Shown: positions 45,737 to 54,831 of the stretch, in pieces
Numbering within the stretch: the first letter of the stretch is position 1
Layout of the letters: each line of letters begins with the position of its first letter
Assembly: GCA_963728845.1 (NCBI GenBank)
Contig: CAVSLS010000056.1
Location: 31,597-95,596 of the forward strand
Source: Bog-473 sp963728845
Lineage (GTDB): Bacteria; Actinomycetota; Acidimicrobiia; Acidimicrobiales; RAAP-2
Direction of reading: 5' to 3'
DNA length: 64,000 nt
The notes under the pieces: generated by a model
Databases searched by the model: none
What the model was told of the DNA's origin: nothing
The model's input: only the letters and a program-made list of their open reading frames with translations
Translations under genes and position numbers: made by a program

Positions 45737-46567
45737 ATGGTGGACGACCACAGCGTCACGCCGGCCCCCGTCGGGTCTGCCCGTGATCCCTCGTTCCTCC
45801 GTACCGTTCGACCCGTCCTGGAGCGCTACGCGTCCTACTTCCGGCCAGAGGTGCGGGGGTTTGAGCATTTGCCCCGACGGGGACCCTTCCTTGTGGTCGG
45901 GAACCATTCTGGTGGCCAGACACCGCCAGATCTACCGGTCCTGCTGACGGCGTGGTGGCGTGAGCGAGGCGAAGACGAGCCTGTCTACGCACTCTTCCAC
46001 TCGTTCTTCTTGGGGCTTCCGGGGGTGGGCCCTGTCATGAAGCGTGCCGGTGCCGTCGAAGCCGGGCCAGCCGCGGCGGAGGCGGTTCTTCGCAGCGGAG
46101 GGATCCTGATCGACTACCCGGGCGGTGACTCAGAGGTCTTCCGGCCATGGTGGGAGCGAAACCGCATCGAGTTCGGCGGTCGCCTCGGCGTGGTTCGTCT
46201 CGCATTGCGAACAGGGGTCCCCGTGATCCCCGCTGTCTCCGTCGGCGCCCACGAGGCACTCGTCGTCCTCGCCCGAGGTGAGCGCGTCGCAAAGTGGCTC
46301 AGGCTCGATCGCATGTTCCGCATCAAAGTGATGCCCCTGGTGCTGGGCCCCCCCTTCGGTGTCGTGCCAGGGGGCATTCCCACGTTCCCACTTCCTGCGA
46401 AGATCACCGTGGAACTGGGTCCTCCGATGGACTGGTCGTCGCGGTACGCGCCGGACGCGGCTGACGACGAGACGATCGTTCGAGACTGCTACCAGGAGCT
46501 CACCGAGACGATGCAGACGACGCTCGATCGATTGGCAGCTGAACGCCGCTTTCCGATCCTCGGTTAG
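45737..46567 (+). CDS. PlsC-like lysophospholipid/glycerol acyltransferase
   Basis: 276 residues from ATG 45737. Motif I is NHSGGQTPPD (His and Asp with the longer spacing seen in mycobacterial-type acyltransferases), the second block is KRAGAVEAGPAAAEAVLRSG, motif III ILIDYPGGDSEVFRP and motif IV TGVPVIPAVSVGAHEAL. It would acylate lysophosphatidate or another hydroxyl acceptor at the membrane face. Intact. First gene after the tRNA fragment; the FadD, hydrolase and WS/DGAT genes follow. Confidence 0.85.
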   Translation: MVDDHSVTPAPVGSARDPSFLRTVRPVLERYASYFRPEVRGFEHLPRRGPFLVVGNHSGGQTPPDLPVLLTAWWRERGEDEPVYALFHSFFLGLPGVGPVMKRAGAVEAGPAAAEAVLRSGGILIDYPGGDSEVFRPWWERNRIEFGGRLGVVRLALRTGVPVIPAVSVGAHEALVVLARGERVAKWLRLDRMFRIKVMPLVLGPPFGVVPGGIPTFPLPAKITVELGPPMDWSSRYAPDAADDETIVRDCYQELTETMQTTLDRLAAERRFPILG

Positions 46568-46576
46568 GCGGTCTCT

Positions 46577-48235
46577 TCACTCCTCGTCCCGGTCTCGTAG
46601 CGCCGCTTCGGCGACCGCTTGGGCCCAGGGATAGTCCGCCTTTCCGCTGGGTGAACGAACGATGTGATCGACGACGAGTATGTCTCGGGGCACCTTGAAG
46701 CCGCTCAGCCTGGCATGGACGTGCTGGCGGACAGCCTCCGGATCGATCTCGTGCCCGGCCCGGGCCAGTACCAGGGCGACGACACGCTCACCGAAGCGAG
46801 GGTCGGGCGCGCCGACGACGACGGCGTCGCGGACGGCGGGGTCGTCCTTCAGGGCGGCCTCCACCTCGTCGGGGAAGACCTTCTCCCCGCCCGTGTTGAT
46901 GCAGAGCGAACCTCGCCCGAGGACAACGATGCTCCCGTCGGCGTTCACCGTCGCCAGGTCACCGGGCAGCGCCCAGCGCTGGCCCCGTGCCTCCACGAAG
47001 GTGGTCGCGGACTTGGGCGGATCGCCCAGGTAGCCGATCGGGACATGACCGCCCCTGGCGAGATGTCCGATCACCCCGGATCCGGGTGCGACAGGCCGCA
47101 GATCGTCGTCGAGCACGTCGGTACGGTCGTCAACTCGCAGTCGTGGAGGCCCGAACGGGTCGTCGGGAGGCATCTCACCACCGACCTGTCCAGTCTCGGA
47201 CGAGCCGAATCTGTCGGCGACGATCCGACCGGGGAGGAGCTCGGCCAGCTGTGCCTTTGTGGACGGTGAAAGCACCGCTCCTCCGGATCCCACGGCCATC
47301 AACGATGAGAGGTCGTAGCGATCGGGTTGCGCGGCCAGCACGTCGAGCAGCGGCCGGACCATGGCGTCGCCCACCACGGCGATCGCGTTGACCCGCTCTG
47401 CCTCCACCAGACGCCAGACCTCGGTTGCGTCGAAGCCGCCTCCATCGGTCGTCACGACCGTCCCGCCACCGAACAGCGTCGAGAACGCCAACCAATGTCC
47501 GGCCGCGTGCATGAACGGAGGTATGGCAAGCGCAGTGATGCCCGGATGCAGGAGCCGCGTGACAAGCTCGCCAGGGGTGGCGATGTGGTTTCCCGAGGAA
47601 AATGGGTCACCGCCACCCATGGCCGCGAAGAAGATGTCGTCGTGTCGCCAGAGCACGCCCTTGGGCATGCCGGTCGTGCCGCCCGTGTAGACGCAGTAGA
47701 GGTCATCGCTGCGGCGCGGGCGGAACCCGCGGGAGTCGGGCGCTGATGCGAGGGCACGCTCGTAGTCCTCACCCAAGGTCGGGCGATGACCGATCGGCTC
47801 ACACACTTGCAGCACGGCCCGGCACTCGGGCATGGCGTGGAGAGCGCCTTCCACGGCTGGGGCGAAACGGCCATGAGCGATGAGGCCCACGAGCGCGGCG
47901 TCCCCGTACAGGTACTCCAACTCGCTCCCCAGATAGCGGTAGTTGACGTTGACCGGCACGGCACGAATCTTGAAGCACGCCAGCATGCTCTCGATGTACT
48001 CGGTGCCGTTGACCAGCTGCAGCCCTACCGTGTCACGGGACCCGACGCCGGCGCTCTCCAGGTGGTGGGCGAGCCGGTTGGCCCGCCGGTCCAGCTCGGT
48101 GTAGCTGAGCCGTCGGGAGCCCGACACCATCGCCGTCTGATCCCCGACACGGTCGACCACGCTCTCGAAAAGATCGGCAAGGTTGAACTCCACGGCGCTC
48201 CCCGGTCCAGATTTTGGGACATCAGCCTCTGCCAT
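46577..48235 (-). CDS. acyl-CoA synthetase (FadD-like)
   Basis: 552 residues, intact, start ATG 48235. P-loop YCVYTGGTTGMPKGVLWRHD, then IPPFMHAAGHWLAFSTLFGG, A5 DRFGSSETGQVGGEM, A7 PGDLATVNADGSIVVLGRGS, the CINTGGEKVFPDEVE segment and the catalytic Lys region SGKADYPWAQ. The TGGTTGMPKGV and INTGGEKVFPDEVE forms resemble FadD19-like ligases for branched or steroid acyl substrates, but that is only resemblance. Converges with the PlsC gene and diverges from the hydrolase/WS-DGAT pair. Confidence 0.9.
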   Translation of the reverse strand: MAEADVPKSGPGSAVEFNLADLFESVVDRVGDQTAMVSGSRRLSYTELDRRANRLAHHLESAGVGSRDTVGLQLVNGTEYIESMLACFKIRAVPVNVNYRYLGSELEYLYGDAALVGLIAHGRFAPAVEGALHAMPECRAVLQVCEPIGHRPTLGEDYERALASAPDSRGFRPRRSDDLYCVYTGGTTGMPKGVLWRHDDIFFAAMGGGDPFSSGNHIATPGELVTRLLHPGITALAIPPFMHAAGHWLAFSTLFGGGTVVTTDGGGFDATEVWRLVEAERVNAIAVVGDAMVRPLLDVLAAQPDRYDLSSLMAVGSGGAVLSPSTKAQLAELLPGRIVADRFGSSETGQVGGEMPPDDPFGPPRLRVDDRTDVLDDDLRPVAPGSGVIGHLARGGHVPIGYLGDPPKSATTFVEARGQRWALPGDLATVNADGSIVVLGRGSLCINTGGEKVFPDEVEAALKDDPAVRDAVVVGAPDPRFGERVVALVLARAGHEIDPEAVRQHVHARLSGFKVPRDILVVDHIVRSPSGKADYPWAQAVAEAALRDRDEE

Positions 48236-48320
48236 CGATGAGGATGCCAGACGTAGTATCACAGTCGGTGGCCGTGGTCTCTCTTCGGGGCCGAGGCGCC
48301 ACGGTACGCAAGGAGGCCGG

Positions 48321-49676
48321 ATGGGGGAGGTTGCGCACGATCCCATCTGCGAACGGATCAACCCCGCGAGCGGAGTCGACCCTACCGAGAGCGTGTCCGC
48401 GAGCGTGAGGCCGGGTATCTCGGTGCCGGGGATCGATCGACTCACCGGACTCTTCCGAGCGGCTTCCGGCTTCTTGAACCGGCGCGCGCTCGTCCGGGCG
48501 ACCCGCGCCCTGCCTCGCACGCTGCACTACATGGGTTCGGCGTTGCTGAGCGGGGAAGTGAGCGACTCGGTGCCGGCCCCGCACCTCTCGCTCGGCCTCG
48601 CGGCGCAGGTGGCGATGGACGAGGCGCTGCTGGCCATGGCCATGACGCCCCGCAGGTTCCCGCTGGCCAGGGACTACGCGAGGGTGTCGAACGAGCTCGC
48701 CGAGGCCGAATCCTTGTACGCAGGAGAGGGTTGGATCGCGGAGCCCAGTTCCTATCACCGCACCCCGCCGCCGCTCGTCGAATCCCGGGTGACGACGAGC
48801 CGGGGATGGGCCACGGGGATGCATTACGACCGGTGGGACTGGGACAGCGGGTTCACCCCCCATCCCGGCGAGCCGGGAGCCGACCGCTGGATGGCGTTCG
48901 AGCCGAACCGGACGGCCTCGGCCGTCGTCGTGCGCCACCCGGACGGACCCCGCCCCTGGGTGATCGCCGTGCACGGCTTCTGCATGGGGTTCCCGTTCAT
49001 GGACTTCCAGGGGCTCCAGATGAACCGGCTCCACCACGAGCTGGGGATGAACGTGGCCCTCCCGGCGTTGCCCCTCCATGGGCCTCGCCGCGTCACTCTG
49101 GTGAGTGGGGAGCCGTTCCTCTCCTTCGAGCTGATGAACGCCGTGCACGGCCTGACGCAGGCGGTGTGGGACATCCGGCGCCTCATCACTCTCATCCGTC
49201 AGCAGGGAGCCACCTCCATCAGCCTGTACGGCGTCTCACTGGGCGCGTACGCAGTGTCCCTCCTCGCCGGTCTGGAACAGGGCGTCGACGGCGTCGTGGC
49301 GGGCATCCCGGTGTCGGATTTCCCAGGTTTGTTCCACCGACACAGTCCCCACGACATCCGCGCCCGATCGATCGAGCACAAGATCATGGGTGGCCCCGCG
49401 GAGAGCGTCTACCGCGTGGTGTCGCCCCTCTCCCTCGAGGCCAAGGTGCCCAGGCACGGCCGGTTCATCTTCGCCGGCTACGGCGACCGGCTCGCCCTTC
49501 CGGATCAGGCCCAACGTCTCTGGGAGCACTGGGAGCAGCCCCGCATCTCGTGGTATTCGGGGGGCCACGTGGGCTACCTGTGGTCCAAACAGGTGACGGA
49601 GTTTCTCATCAGCTCGCTGCGTCACGTCTCGACCAGCCGTTCCCCCGAGTTCCAGGCTGACGCATGGAGACGATGA
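48321..49676 (+). CDS. alpha/beta hydrolase, paired with WS/DGAT
   Basis: 451 residues from ATG 48321 behind AAGGAGG. The first 150 residues are helical and family-specific. The hydrolase core has VIAVHGFCMGFPFMDFQGLQ (oxyanion region), ISLYGVSLGAYAVSLLAGL (nucleophile Ser), FIFAGYGDRL (acid) and WYSGGHVGYLWS (His). Such proteins are found next to lipid-storage acyltransferases in actinobacteria and may hydrolyse acylglycerols or wax esters. Its stop overlaps the WS/DGAT ATG (ATGA). Intact. Confidence 0.85.
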   Translation: MGEVAHDPICERINPASGVDPTESVSASVRPGISVPGIDRLTGLFRAASGFLNRRALVRATRALPRTLHYMGSALLSGEVSDSVPAPHLSLGLAAQVAMDEALLAMAMTPRRFPLARDYARVSNELAEAESLYAGEGWIAEPSSYHRTPPPLVESRVTTSRGWATGMHYDRWDWDSGFTPHPGEPGADRWMAFEPNRTASAVVVRHPDGPRPWVIAVHGFCMGFPFMDFQGLQMNRLHHELGMNVALPALPLHGPRRVTLVSGEPFLSFELMNAVHGLTQAVWDIRRLITLIRQQGATSISLYGVSLGAYAVSLLAGLEQGVDGVVAGIPVSDFPGLFHRHSPHDIRARSIEHKIMGGPAESVYRVVSPLSLEAKVPRHGRFIFAGYGDRLALPDQAQRLWEHWEQPRISWYSGGHVGYLWSKQVTEFLISSLRHVSTSRSPEFQADAWRR

Positions 49677-51078
49677 CCGGGCTGGACGCGAAATTCCTCT
49701 ATTCGGAGACGCCGACGGCCCACATGCACACGGTGAAGGTCGTGGTGGCCGACGTCTCTGCCCTCAAGGGTGGGTTCTCCTTCGACGCCCTGACGGGATC
49801 CTCGCGGACCAACTTTGTCGGCTCCCGCCGTTCCGCCGTCGGGTCGTGCCGGTCCCGTGGGGGCTCGGTCATCCCGTGTGGGTCGAGGACCCCGACTTCG
49901 ACCTGAAGCGCCATATCAGCCGCCGGGTGCTCGCCGGCCCGGCGGGCGATCGCGAGCTCGCCTCCGTGGTGGCTGAGTTCGCAGGCACCCCGCTGGCGCG
50001 CGATCGGCCGCTGTGGGAGTTGTTGGTCGTGGAGGGGCTCGACGGCGGCCGCATCGCGTTCGTGGCGAAGATCCACCATGCGGTGGCCGACGGGTCCGCC
50101 GCCGTGGCCCTGTTGCAGAACGTCGTGCAAGGCGCCGACGTCGAGCCGTCAAGTCGAACCCAGTGTGGATACGTGGCGTCCAGAGCCGCTCCCAACTCGT
50201 CGCGAGCTGCTGAGGATGGCGGCATACGGCCATGTCCGCCGTTGGAAAGGCCTGCCGCGGTTTGTGGTGCAATCGATGCAACGGGCCCGGGCGTCGGAAG
50301 CGCGGCGTCGCAGCTTCGCGGTGAAGCCGCCTCTTCCTCTCCACCACATACCCAAGACGTCCTTCAACGTGTCGCTCACCGCCGATCGCACCTTCGCAAT
50401 GACCAAGCTGCCACTCGAGGATCTCAAGTCCGTCCGGCGCACGCGGGCACCACTCTCAACGATGTCTATCTGTGCGTGTGCGCGGGGGCGTTGCGACGCT
50501 ACCTGTTGGACCGCGGTGAACTGCCCGCACGCCCCCTCGTCGCCAGTGTCCCGGTCTCGACCGACCCGAATGTGGCCCGCATGTCGGGCAACCGAGTCGA
50601 CAATCTCTATGTGAGCATCGGGACCGACATCGCCAACCCAGTCCGACGCCTCGAACACATCCGGAGCATGACGGCGGCCTCCAAGGAAGTTCGCAGCATG
50701 CTCGGCCACGAGCTCTTTCAGCAGCGTGCCGATTTTGTGCCGCCACAGATCTACCATTCGGCCGTGCGGCTCTGGACTCGGTCCCATGTTGCGGACCGCG
50801 TCCACCCACCCCTCAACGTCGTGCTCTCCAACGTCGCCGGACCCAGGGAGCGGATCCTCTTCGGTCCCATTGAGCTCGAAGCTCTTTACTCGGTGGGTCC
50901 CATCCTCGAAGGAATCGGCCTCAACATCACCGCCTGGAGCTACGAGCAAACGCTGGGTGTCTCGCTGCTCGGCTCTCCGGTCAGCGTTCCCGACCCCTGG
51001 CTGATCGTCGACGCACTCCACGCTGCTCTCGAAGAGCTTGTAGATGCGATCGGCACTGCAGCGTTGGCGGACCGCTGA
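49673..51078 (+). CDS. wax ester synthase/diacylglycerol acyltransferase (WS/DGAT), three frameshifts
   Basis: About 465 residues. Esterifies diacylglycerol or fatty alcohol with acyl-CoA. ATG 49673 overlaps the upstream stop. MTGLDAKFLYSETPTAHMHT begins the protein; the catalytic block is VAKIHHAVADGSAAVALLQN (HHxxxDG). GTTLNDVYLCVCAGALRRYL and SNVAGPRERILFGPIELEAL follow, ending with the DUF1298 region. Breaks near 49810, 50145 and 50440. With the hydrolase, PlsC and FadD genes it suggests storage-lipid metabolism. Confidence 0.88.
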
Positions 51079-51506
51079 TCGAGCGATCGCGTCGGCTTCC
51101 CCCCTCCACGCAAAGGGGCGGACCGACTGAAGATGAGTGACACAGCATGGACACACCGCACCTGATCCCAGCTGGTCAAGATGGATTCAGTGGTACGGGC
51201 CGGAAGATCGGAACCGGTCGACGGATCACAATTGTCGGGAGTTGGATTTCTTCCGAGCGACGCCGAGTACGTCCAGCTAGACCGCTAGATCACGGTCCCC
51301 GTGGAGGCTTCTCGACTCTCGCCGCCACCGGCGCCATCAGCGGCGTGTCGCCGTGCCTGTCAGAGCTCGGGACCTTCTCGTGCCTCCGTCTCCGCATCCG
51401 GATCTGACGGAGTCGGGAGCCCCCGTGTCGCGGCCGGTCACATCTCCGGCCGCCCATGCGTCATTCAGGTAGCGGAGGATCTCCGCAGCGTCAGGAGGAG
51501 CGCCGA
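51079..51506. other. 428-bp region without a convincing gene
   Basis: Less GC-rich than its surroundings. The 86-codon frame at 51147-51407 has no recognisable domain and poor codon bias, so I do not call it. No clear terminator or palindrome was found; the last 20 bp carry the VOC gene's AGGAGGAGC ribosome site. Confidence 0.5.
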
Positions 51507-51851
51507 ATGAGCCAAGAGATCCGGACACTGATCTACCCAGTTCGGAACATGGAGCAGACCAAGTCACTGCTGACCGTCACCCTGGGAACCGAACCGTATG
51601 TGGATGCGCCCTACTACGTCGGCTTCCGCAGCGACAGCTTCGAGATCGGACTCGATCCCAACGGCCACAACCAGGGCATGACGGGGCCCGTGCCTTATGC
51701 CGAGGTAACGGACATCGAGGCGACGTACGACCTGCTCATTGAGGCCGGGGCGGAGGGCGTCCAAGAACCGAAGGACGTCGGAGGGGGCAAGCTGATCGCC
51801 TCTGTCAAGGATGCCGACGGCAACATGATCGGCATCATGCACACGCCATGA
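51507..51851 (+). CDS. VOC-superfamily (glyoxalase-like) protein
   Basis: 114 residues from ATG 51507 with AGGAGG upstream. One vicinal-oxygen-chelate module: IRTLIYPVRNMEQTKSLL, then YYVGFRSDSFEIGLDPNGHN, and VPYAEVTDIEATYDLLIEAG with DADGNMIGIMHTP at the end. Candidate metal ligands include the His at the GHNQG segment and Glu in FEIG. Function could be isomerase, dioxygenase or binding protein. It precedes the sigma factor gene by 54 bp, and such VOC/ECF41 pairs are common, so a shared stress role is plausible. Confidence 0.82.
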   Translation: MSQEIRTLIYPVRNMEQTKSLLTVTLGTEPYVDAPYYVGFRSDSFEIGLDPNGHNQGMTGPVPYAEVTDIEATYDLLIEAGAEGVQEPKDVGGGKLIASVKDADGNMIGIMHTP

Positions 51852-51905
51852 TGGGGCCCGACCGACAAGCAGCTCTGGGTGGCTCCAGCGAGACGAGGAC
51901 GGAAG

Positions 51906-53066
51906 ATGGACGAGTCTGAGTGGATTGCGGGGCAGTTCCAAGCCAACCGGTCGCGCCTGGAAGGCATGGCGTATCGGATGCTCGGATCCCGGGCCGAGGC
52001 CGAGGACGCTGTCCAGGAGACATGGCTGAAGGTCATGCGCGCCGATCGGGACGCTATCGAGAACATGTCCGGGTGGCTGACCACCGTGACGGGAAGGGTC
52101 TGCCTTGACCGCCTGAGGTCTCGTCGCTCCCGTCCGGAGGACGCCGCGGGAAACGACGTTCCAGAGCCCGAGGACTCCGCAGTGGAGAACGATCCTGCGG
52201 AGGCAGCGCTACTGGCGGAGTCGGTGGGCGCCGCGCTGTTGGTGGTCCTCGATTCCCTGGCTCCGGACGAGCGGGTTGCGTTCGTACTCCACGACGTGTT
52301 CGCCGTGCCGTTCGACACGATCGGCGAAGTCGTCGGGCGTTCACCGCAGGCCGCGAGGCAACTGGCCAGTCGGGGCCGCCGTCGGGTACAGGGTACGTCG
52401 GCGGTCGGGAGCGTCGACCTGGTGCAACATCGGGCTCTCGTCGAGGCCTTTCTTCGAGCGGCGAGGGAGGGAGACTTTGAAGCCCTGGTGCGTCTTCTTC
52501 ATCCCGATGTCGTGTTCGAACCTGACCAGGCGGCGCTGCGTATGGGGTCGCGGCCTCGGACACGGGGAGCCGAGGAGGTCGCTTCAGCTCTGAGCGGGGG
52601 CGCTCGAGGCGCCCGTCTCGTCCTCGCGGACGGCCTGGCGGCGCTGGCCTGGGCACCTGGTGGCCACATCCGAAGCGTCATTCAGTTCACCGTCGTCGAC
52701 GACAGGATCGCCGCGATCAGCGTCACTGCCGATACGGATCGGATCGCTCAGCTCGACGTCGAGACCCTCAACAAGGAGCGGAACACCCACCTCGGAGTGA
52801 CGCTCGGTTCAAGAAAGGAAGTCAGACTCATGAAGACAATGACGTGCAAGCAATTGGGTGGGCCATGCGAATTGCCGCTTCAGGGCAACACCGCTGATGA
52901 GGTCATAAAGCTGCAAGACAAGCATCTGAAGGACGTGGTCGCCGCCGGTGACGAAGCGCACAAGGATGCCCTCAATGAGATGAAGGCGCGGTGGAGGAGG
53001 CCCATAGCCGGAATGGGGTGGTATCGGAAGACGAAGCGCGAGTTCGCCGCTCTCCCGGATGAGTGA
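51906..53066 (+). CDS. ECF41-like sigma factor (SnoaL tail) in frame with DUF1059 domain
   Basis: 386 residues from ATG 51906. Sigma2 LEGMAYRMLGSRAEAEDAVQ with WLKVMRADRD, sigma4 SLAPDERVAFVLHDVFAVPF and FDTIGEVVGRSPQAARQLAS, then a SnoaL-like domain (FLRAAREGDFEALVRLLHPD) that regulates ECF41/SigJ factors. After residue about 308 the frame continues without stop into a DUF1059 module starting MKTMTCKQLGGPCELPLQG. One indel near 52780 would end the sigma factor at TGA 52798-52800, so the fusion may be an artefact. No anti-sigma gene is adjacent; the VOC gene is the likely partner or target. Confidence 0.8.
   Translation: MDESEWIAGQFQANRSRLEGMAYRMLGSRAEAEDAVQETWLKVMRADRDAIENMSGWLTTVTGRVCLDRLRSRRSRPEDAAGNDVPEPEDSAVENDPAEAALLAESVGAALLVVLDSLAPDERVAFVLHDVFAVPFDTIGEVVGRSPQAARQLASRGRRRVQGTSAVGSVDLVQHRALVEAFLRAAREGDFEALVRLLHPDVVFEPDQAALRMGSRPRTRGAEEVASALSGGARGARLVLADGLAALAWAPGGHIRSVIQFTVVDDRIAAISVTADTDRIAQLDVETLNKERNTHLGVTLGSRKEVRLMKTMTCKQLGGPCELPLQGNTADEVIKLQDKHLKDVVAAGDEAHKDALNEMKARWRRPIAGMGWYRKTKREFAALPDE
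52830..53066 (+). CDS. DUF1059 small protein (independent start likely)
   Basis: 78 residues from ATG 52830, preceded by AAAGGAAG at 8 nt, so it can be translated on its own although it lies in the sigma-factor frame. Cys at TCKQLGGPCELPL and helical remainder TADEVIKLQDKHLKDVV are typical of DUF1059 proteins, small predicted metal-binding proteins of unknown role. Listed separately because the ribosome site favours a separate gene. Confidence 0.6.
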   Translation: MKTMTCKQLGGPCELPLQGNTADEVIKLQDKHLKDVVAAGDEAHKDALNEMKARWRRPIAGMGWYRKTKREFAALPDE

Positions 53067-53226
53067 TTGCTGACAAGGGTCAGGGCTGTCAGAACTCCGC
53101 ACGCCAAGACGCCCCCGGCCCCTTCTTCCTCTCTCTTCCACCCCCCTTCTTTACCACGCTGGGGTGTGGGTCGGTGGCGCGCCACCGACAGTCCTGATCG
53201 TAACCACTGTGATCGCGGCGAAATGG

Positions 53227-54610
53227 TCAGCCTTGGGGCTTGATCACGGTCGAGGTCGCGTACTGGGTCGCGTACCCTGGGCGTTGAGCGTGGTGCCGAT
53301 CACGGAGCCCGAGTTCGGCACGACGTACTTCGGTGAGCAGTCGAAGGCGCCGAGCTTCTTCGGGTAGGCCTGCACCCAACTCGTGTTGTGGAGTTTCATC
53401 ACGAGCCCGCAGGCGGGCGGAAGGTTCTTGGCCGGGTTGGACGGCGCGTGCAGGCCGCCTCCCGTCCAGCTCGTGACCTTGGCGAGGTGGTCGATCATGC
53501 ACTGGCGGGTGAGCGTCGAGCCGCACGCCTTGGCCTCGGTGGCCCAGAGCAGGAACGAGGACGTCGATTGCTCCCCCAGTGCCGAGGTGAGGCCGCCGTA
53601 CCTCTTGAGGATCGAGAGGTACTGGGCGACGGCCGGGACGACCTTGGCCGCCTCGAGTGGCTCATAGCCGATGCGGACGTAGACGTTGTTGCCGAGACCG
53701 GCGGTGTTCCACTTGGCGAAGCCCTCCGTGTATTCGGCGGCGTCCATCATCCAGATCGGGTTGTAACCGATCTGGTTCTCCGCCTGGAGGGCGCCGTACA
53801 GGGTCGGCCCCGGAGTTGCGTTGTCGAAGACGATCTGGGCCCCGCAGCTCTGGAGCTTCTGCATGAACGGCGTGTAGTTGGCCTCGCCGTTGTAGTTCAC
53901 CAGGAAGGGGCAGTTGAGGAATTTCCAGCCGGCCTCCGTGTATCCCTGCACGTCCTTGGCCATCGACTGTTGCTGGGTGGAGAGGGTGGAGTCGTACTGG
54001 CCGACATGCTGTGTCTTGGACCCGAAGAGCTTCTCGGCCTCGTAGGCGATCGCCACCGGGCTGTGGTTGGCCGGGTTCGGCGACGCCTGGTACATCTCGT
54101 AGGCGTTGGCCACGACGGGCGAGACGGTGAAGCCGGGGACGGCGGCAAGGTTGCAGCCGAGGCGGGTCTGCTCGGCCAGGCCGTCGAGCGCGAAGCCCTC
54201 GCCCACCAGCATGAAGTCGGTCTTGCAGGCCTGGGTCATCACGCTGCCGACGTTGGTCACCGCGGAGTCGTAGTAGTCGCCGACGACGTGGCGCCCGTTG
54301 ATGCCGCCCTGGGCGTTGCACCAGGCGATCATCGCCTTGACGGCGTCGCCCATCTCCTGGTCGAGGCCGGGGCTGCCCGAGAAACCCCGGTCGTCGCCGT
54401 AGGCGACGTTGATCGTGCTGTTGGTGACCCCCTGATCGGTCGCTCCGGTGGCATGGCCCTTGCCGCAGGGCGAGGGCAGCGTGCCGAACGCCGTGGTGGA
54501 GCCCGACGACGATGCGCCCGCGCCGCCGGGCCGACCACCACCCCCACCGCCGCCAGCATCGCCAGCACCAGCCCCAACCCGAGCGCTCGCCTGCCGGTGA
54601 ACGTCATCAT
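53227..54610 (-). CDS. ABC-type substrate-binding protein (Peripla_BP_6-like), frameshifted
   Basis: About 460 residues. Signal peptide MMTFTGRRALGLGLVLAMLA from ATG 54610. After a break near 54530 comes the type I periplasmic-binding fold: INVAYGDDRGFSGSPGLDQE, WCNAQGGINGRHVVGDYYDS, ACKTDFMLVGEGFALDG, CGAQIVFDNATPGPTLYGAL, and PIWMMDAAEYTEGF. A second break near 53277 leads to the natural ending TSTVIKPQG. Resembles branched-chain amino acid/amide binding proteins. No permease or ATPase genes are adjacent, so it may be an orphan binding protein. Exported. Confidence 0.85.
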
Positions 54611-54831
54611 GGCCCAAACCCCCCGTCTGCGGGCCGGTGGCGGCATGGCTCCGGCACCGGTCCCTGACTGCGGCGCACACTACCAACGCGGCAGCCACGA
54701 GCGGGGCGTGGACCAGCGCCCTCTGCCCTAGCGATCGCCGCGGTGGGCGGCCTCGGCGGGCGCCCACGGGCGGTGGGATGCGCGGGAGCCATCTCGACGG
54801 GCCCGACCGTCGGCGCCGCCGGGTTCTCGGT

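Noticed and set aside
51147..51407. 86-codon ORF in the gap before the VOC gene
   Set aside because: No recognisable domain, unusual codon use for this genome and no ribosome site.
53388..54731. 447-codon frame antisense to the solute-binding protein
   Set aside because: No domain or plausible start, and the opposite strand has a clear Peripla_BP fold with signal peptide.
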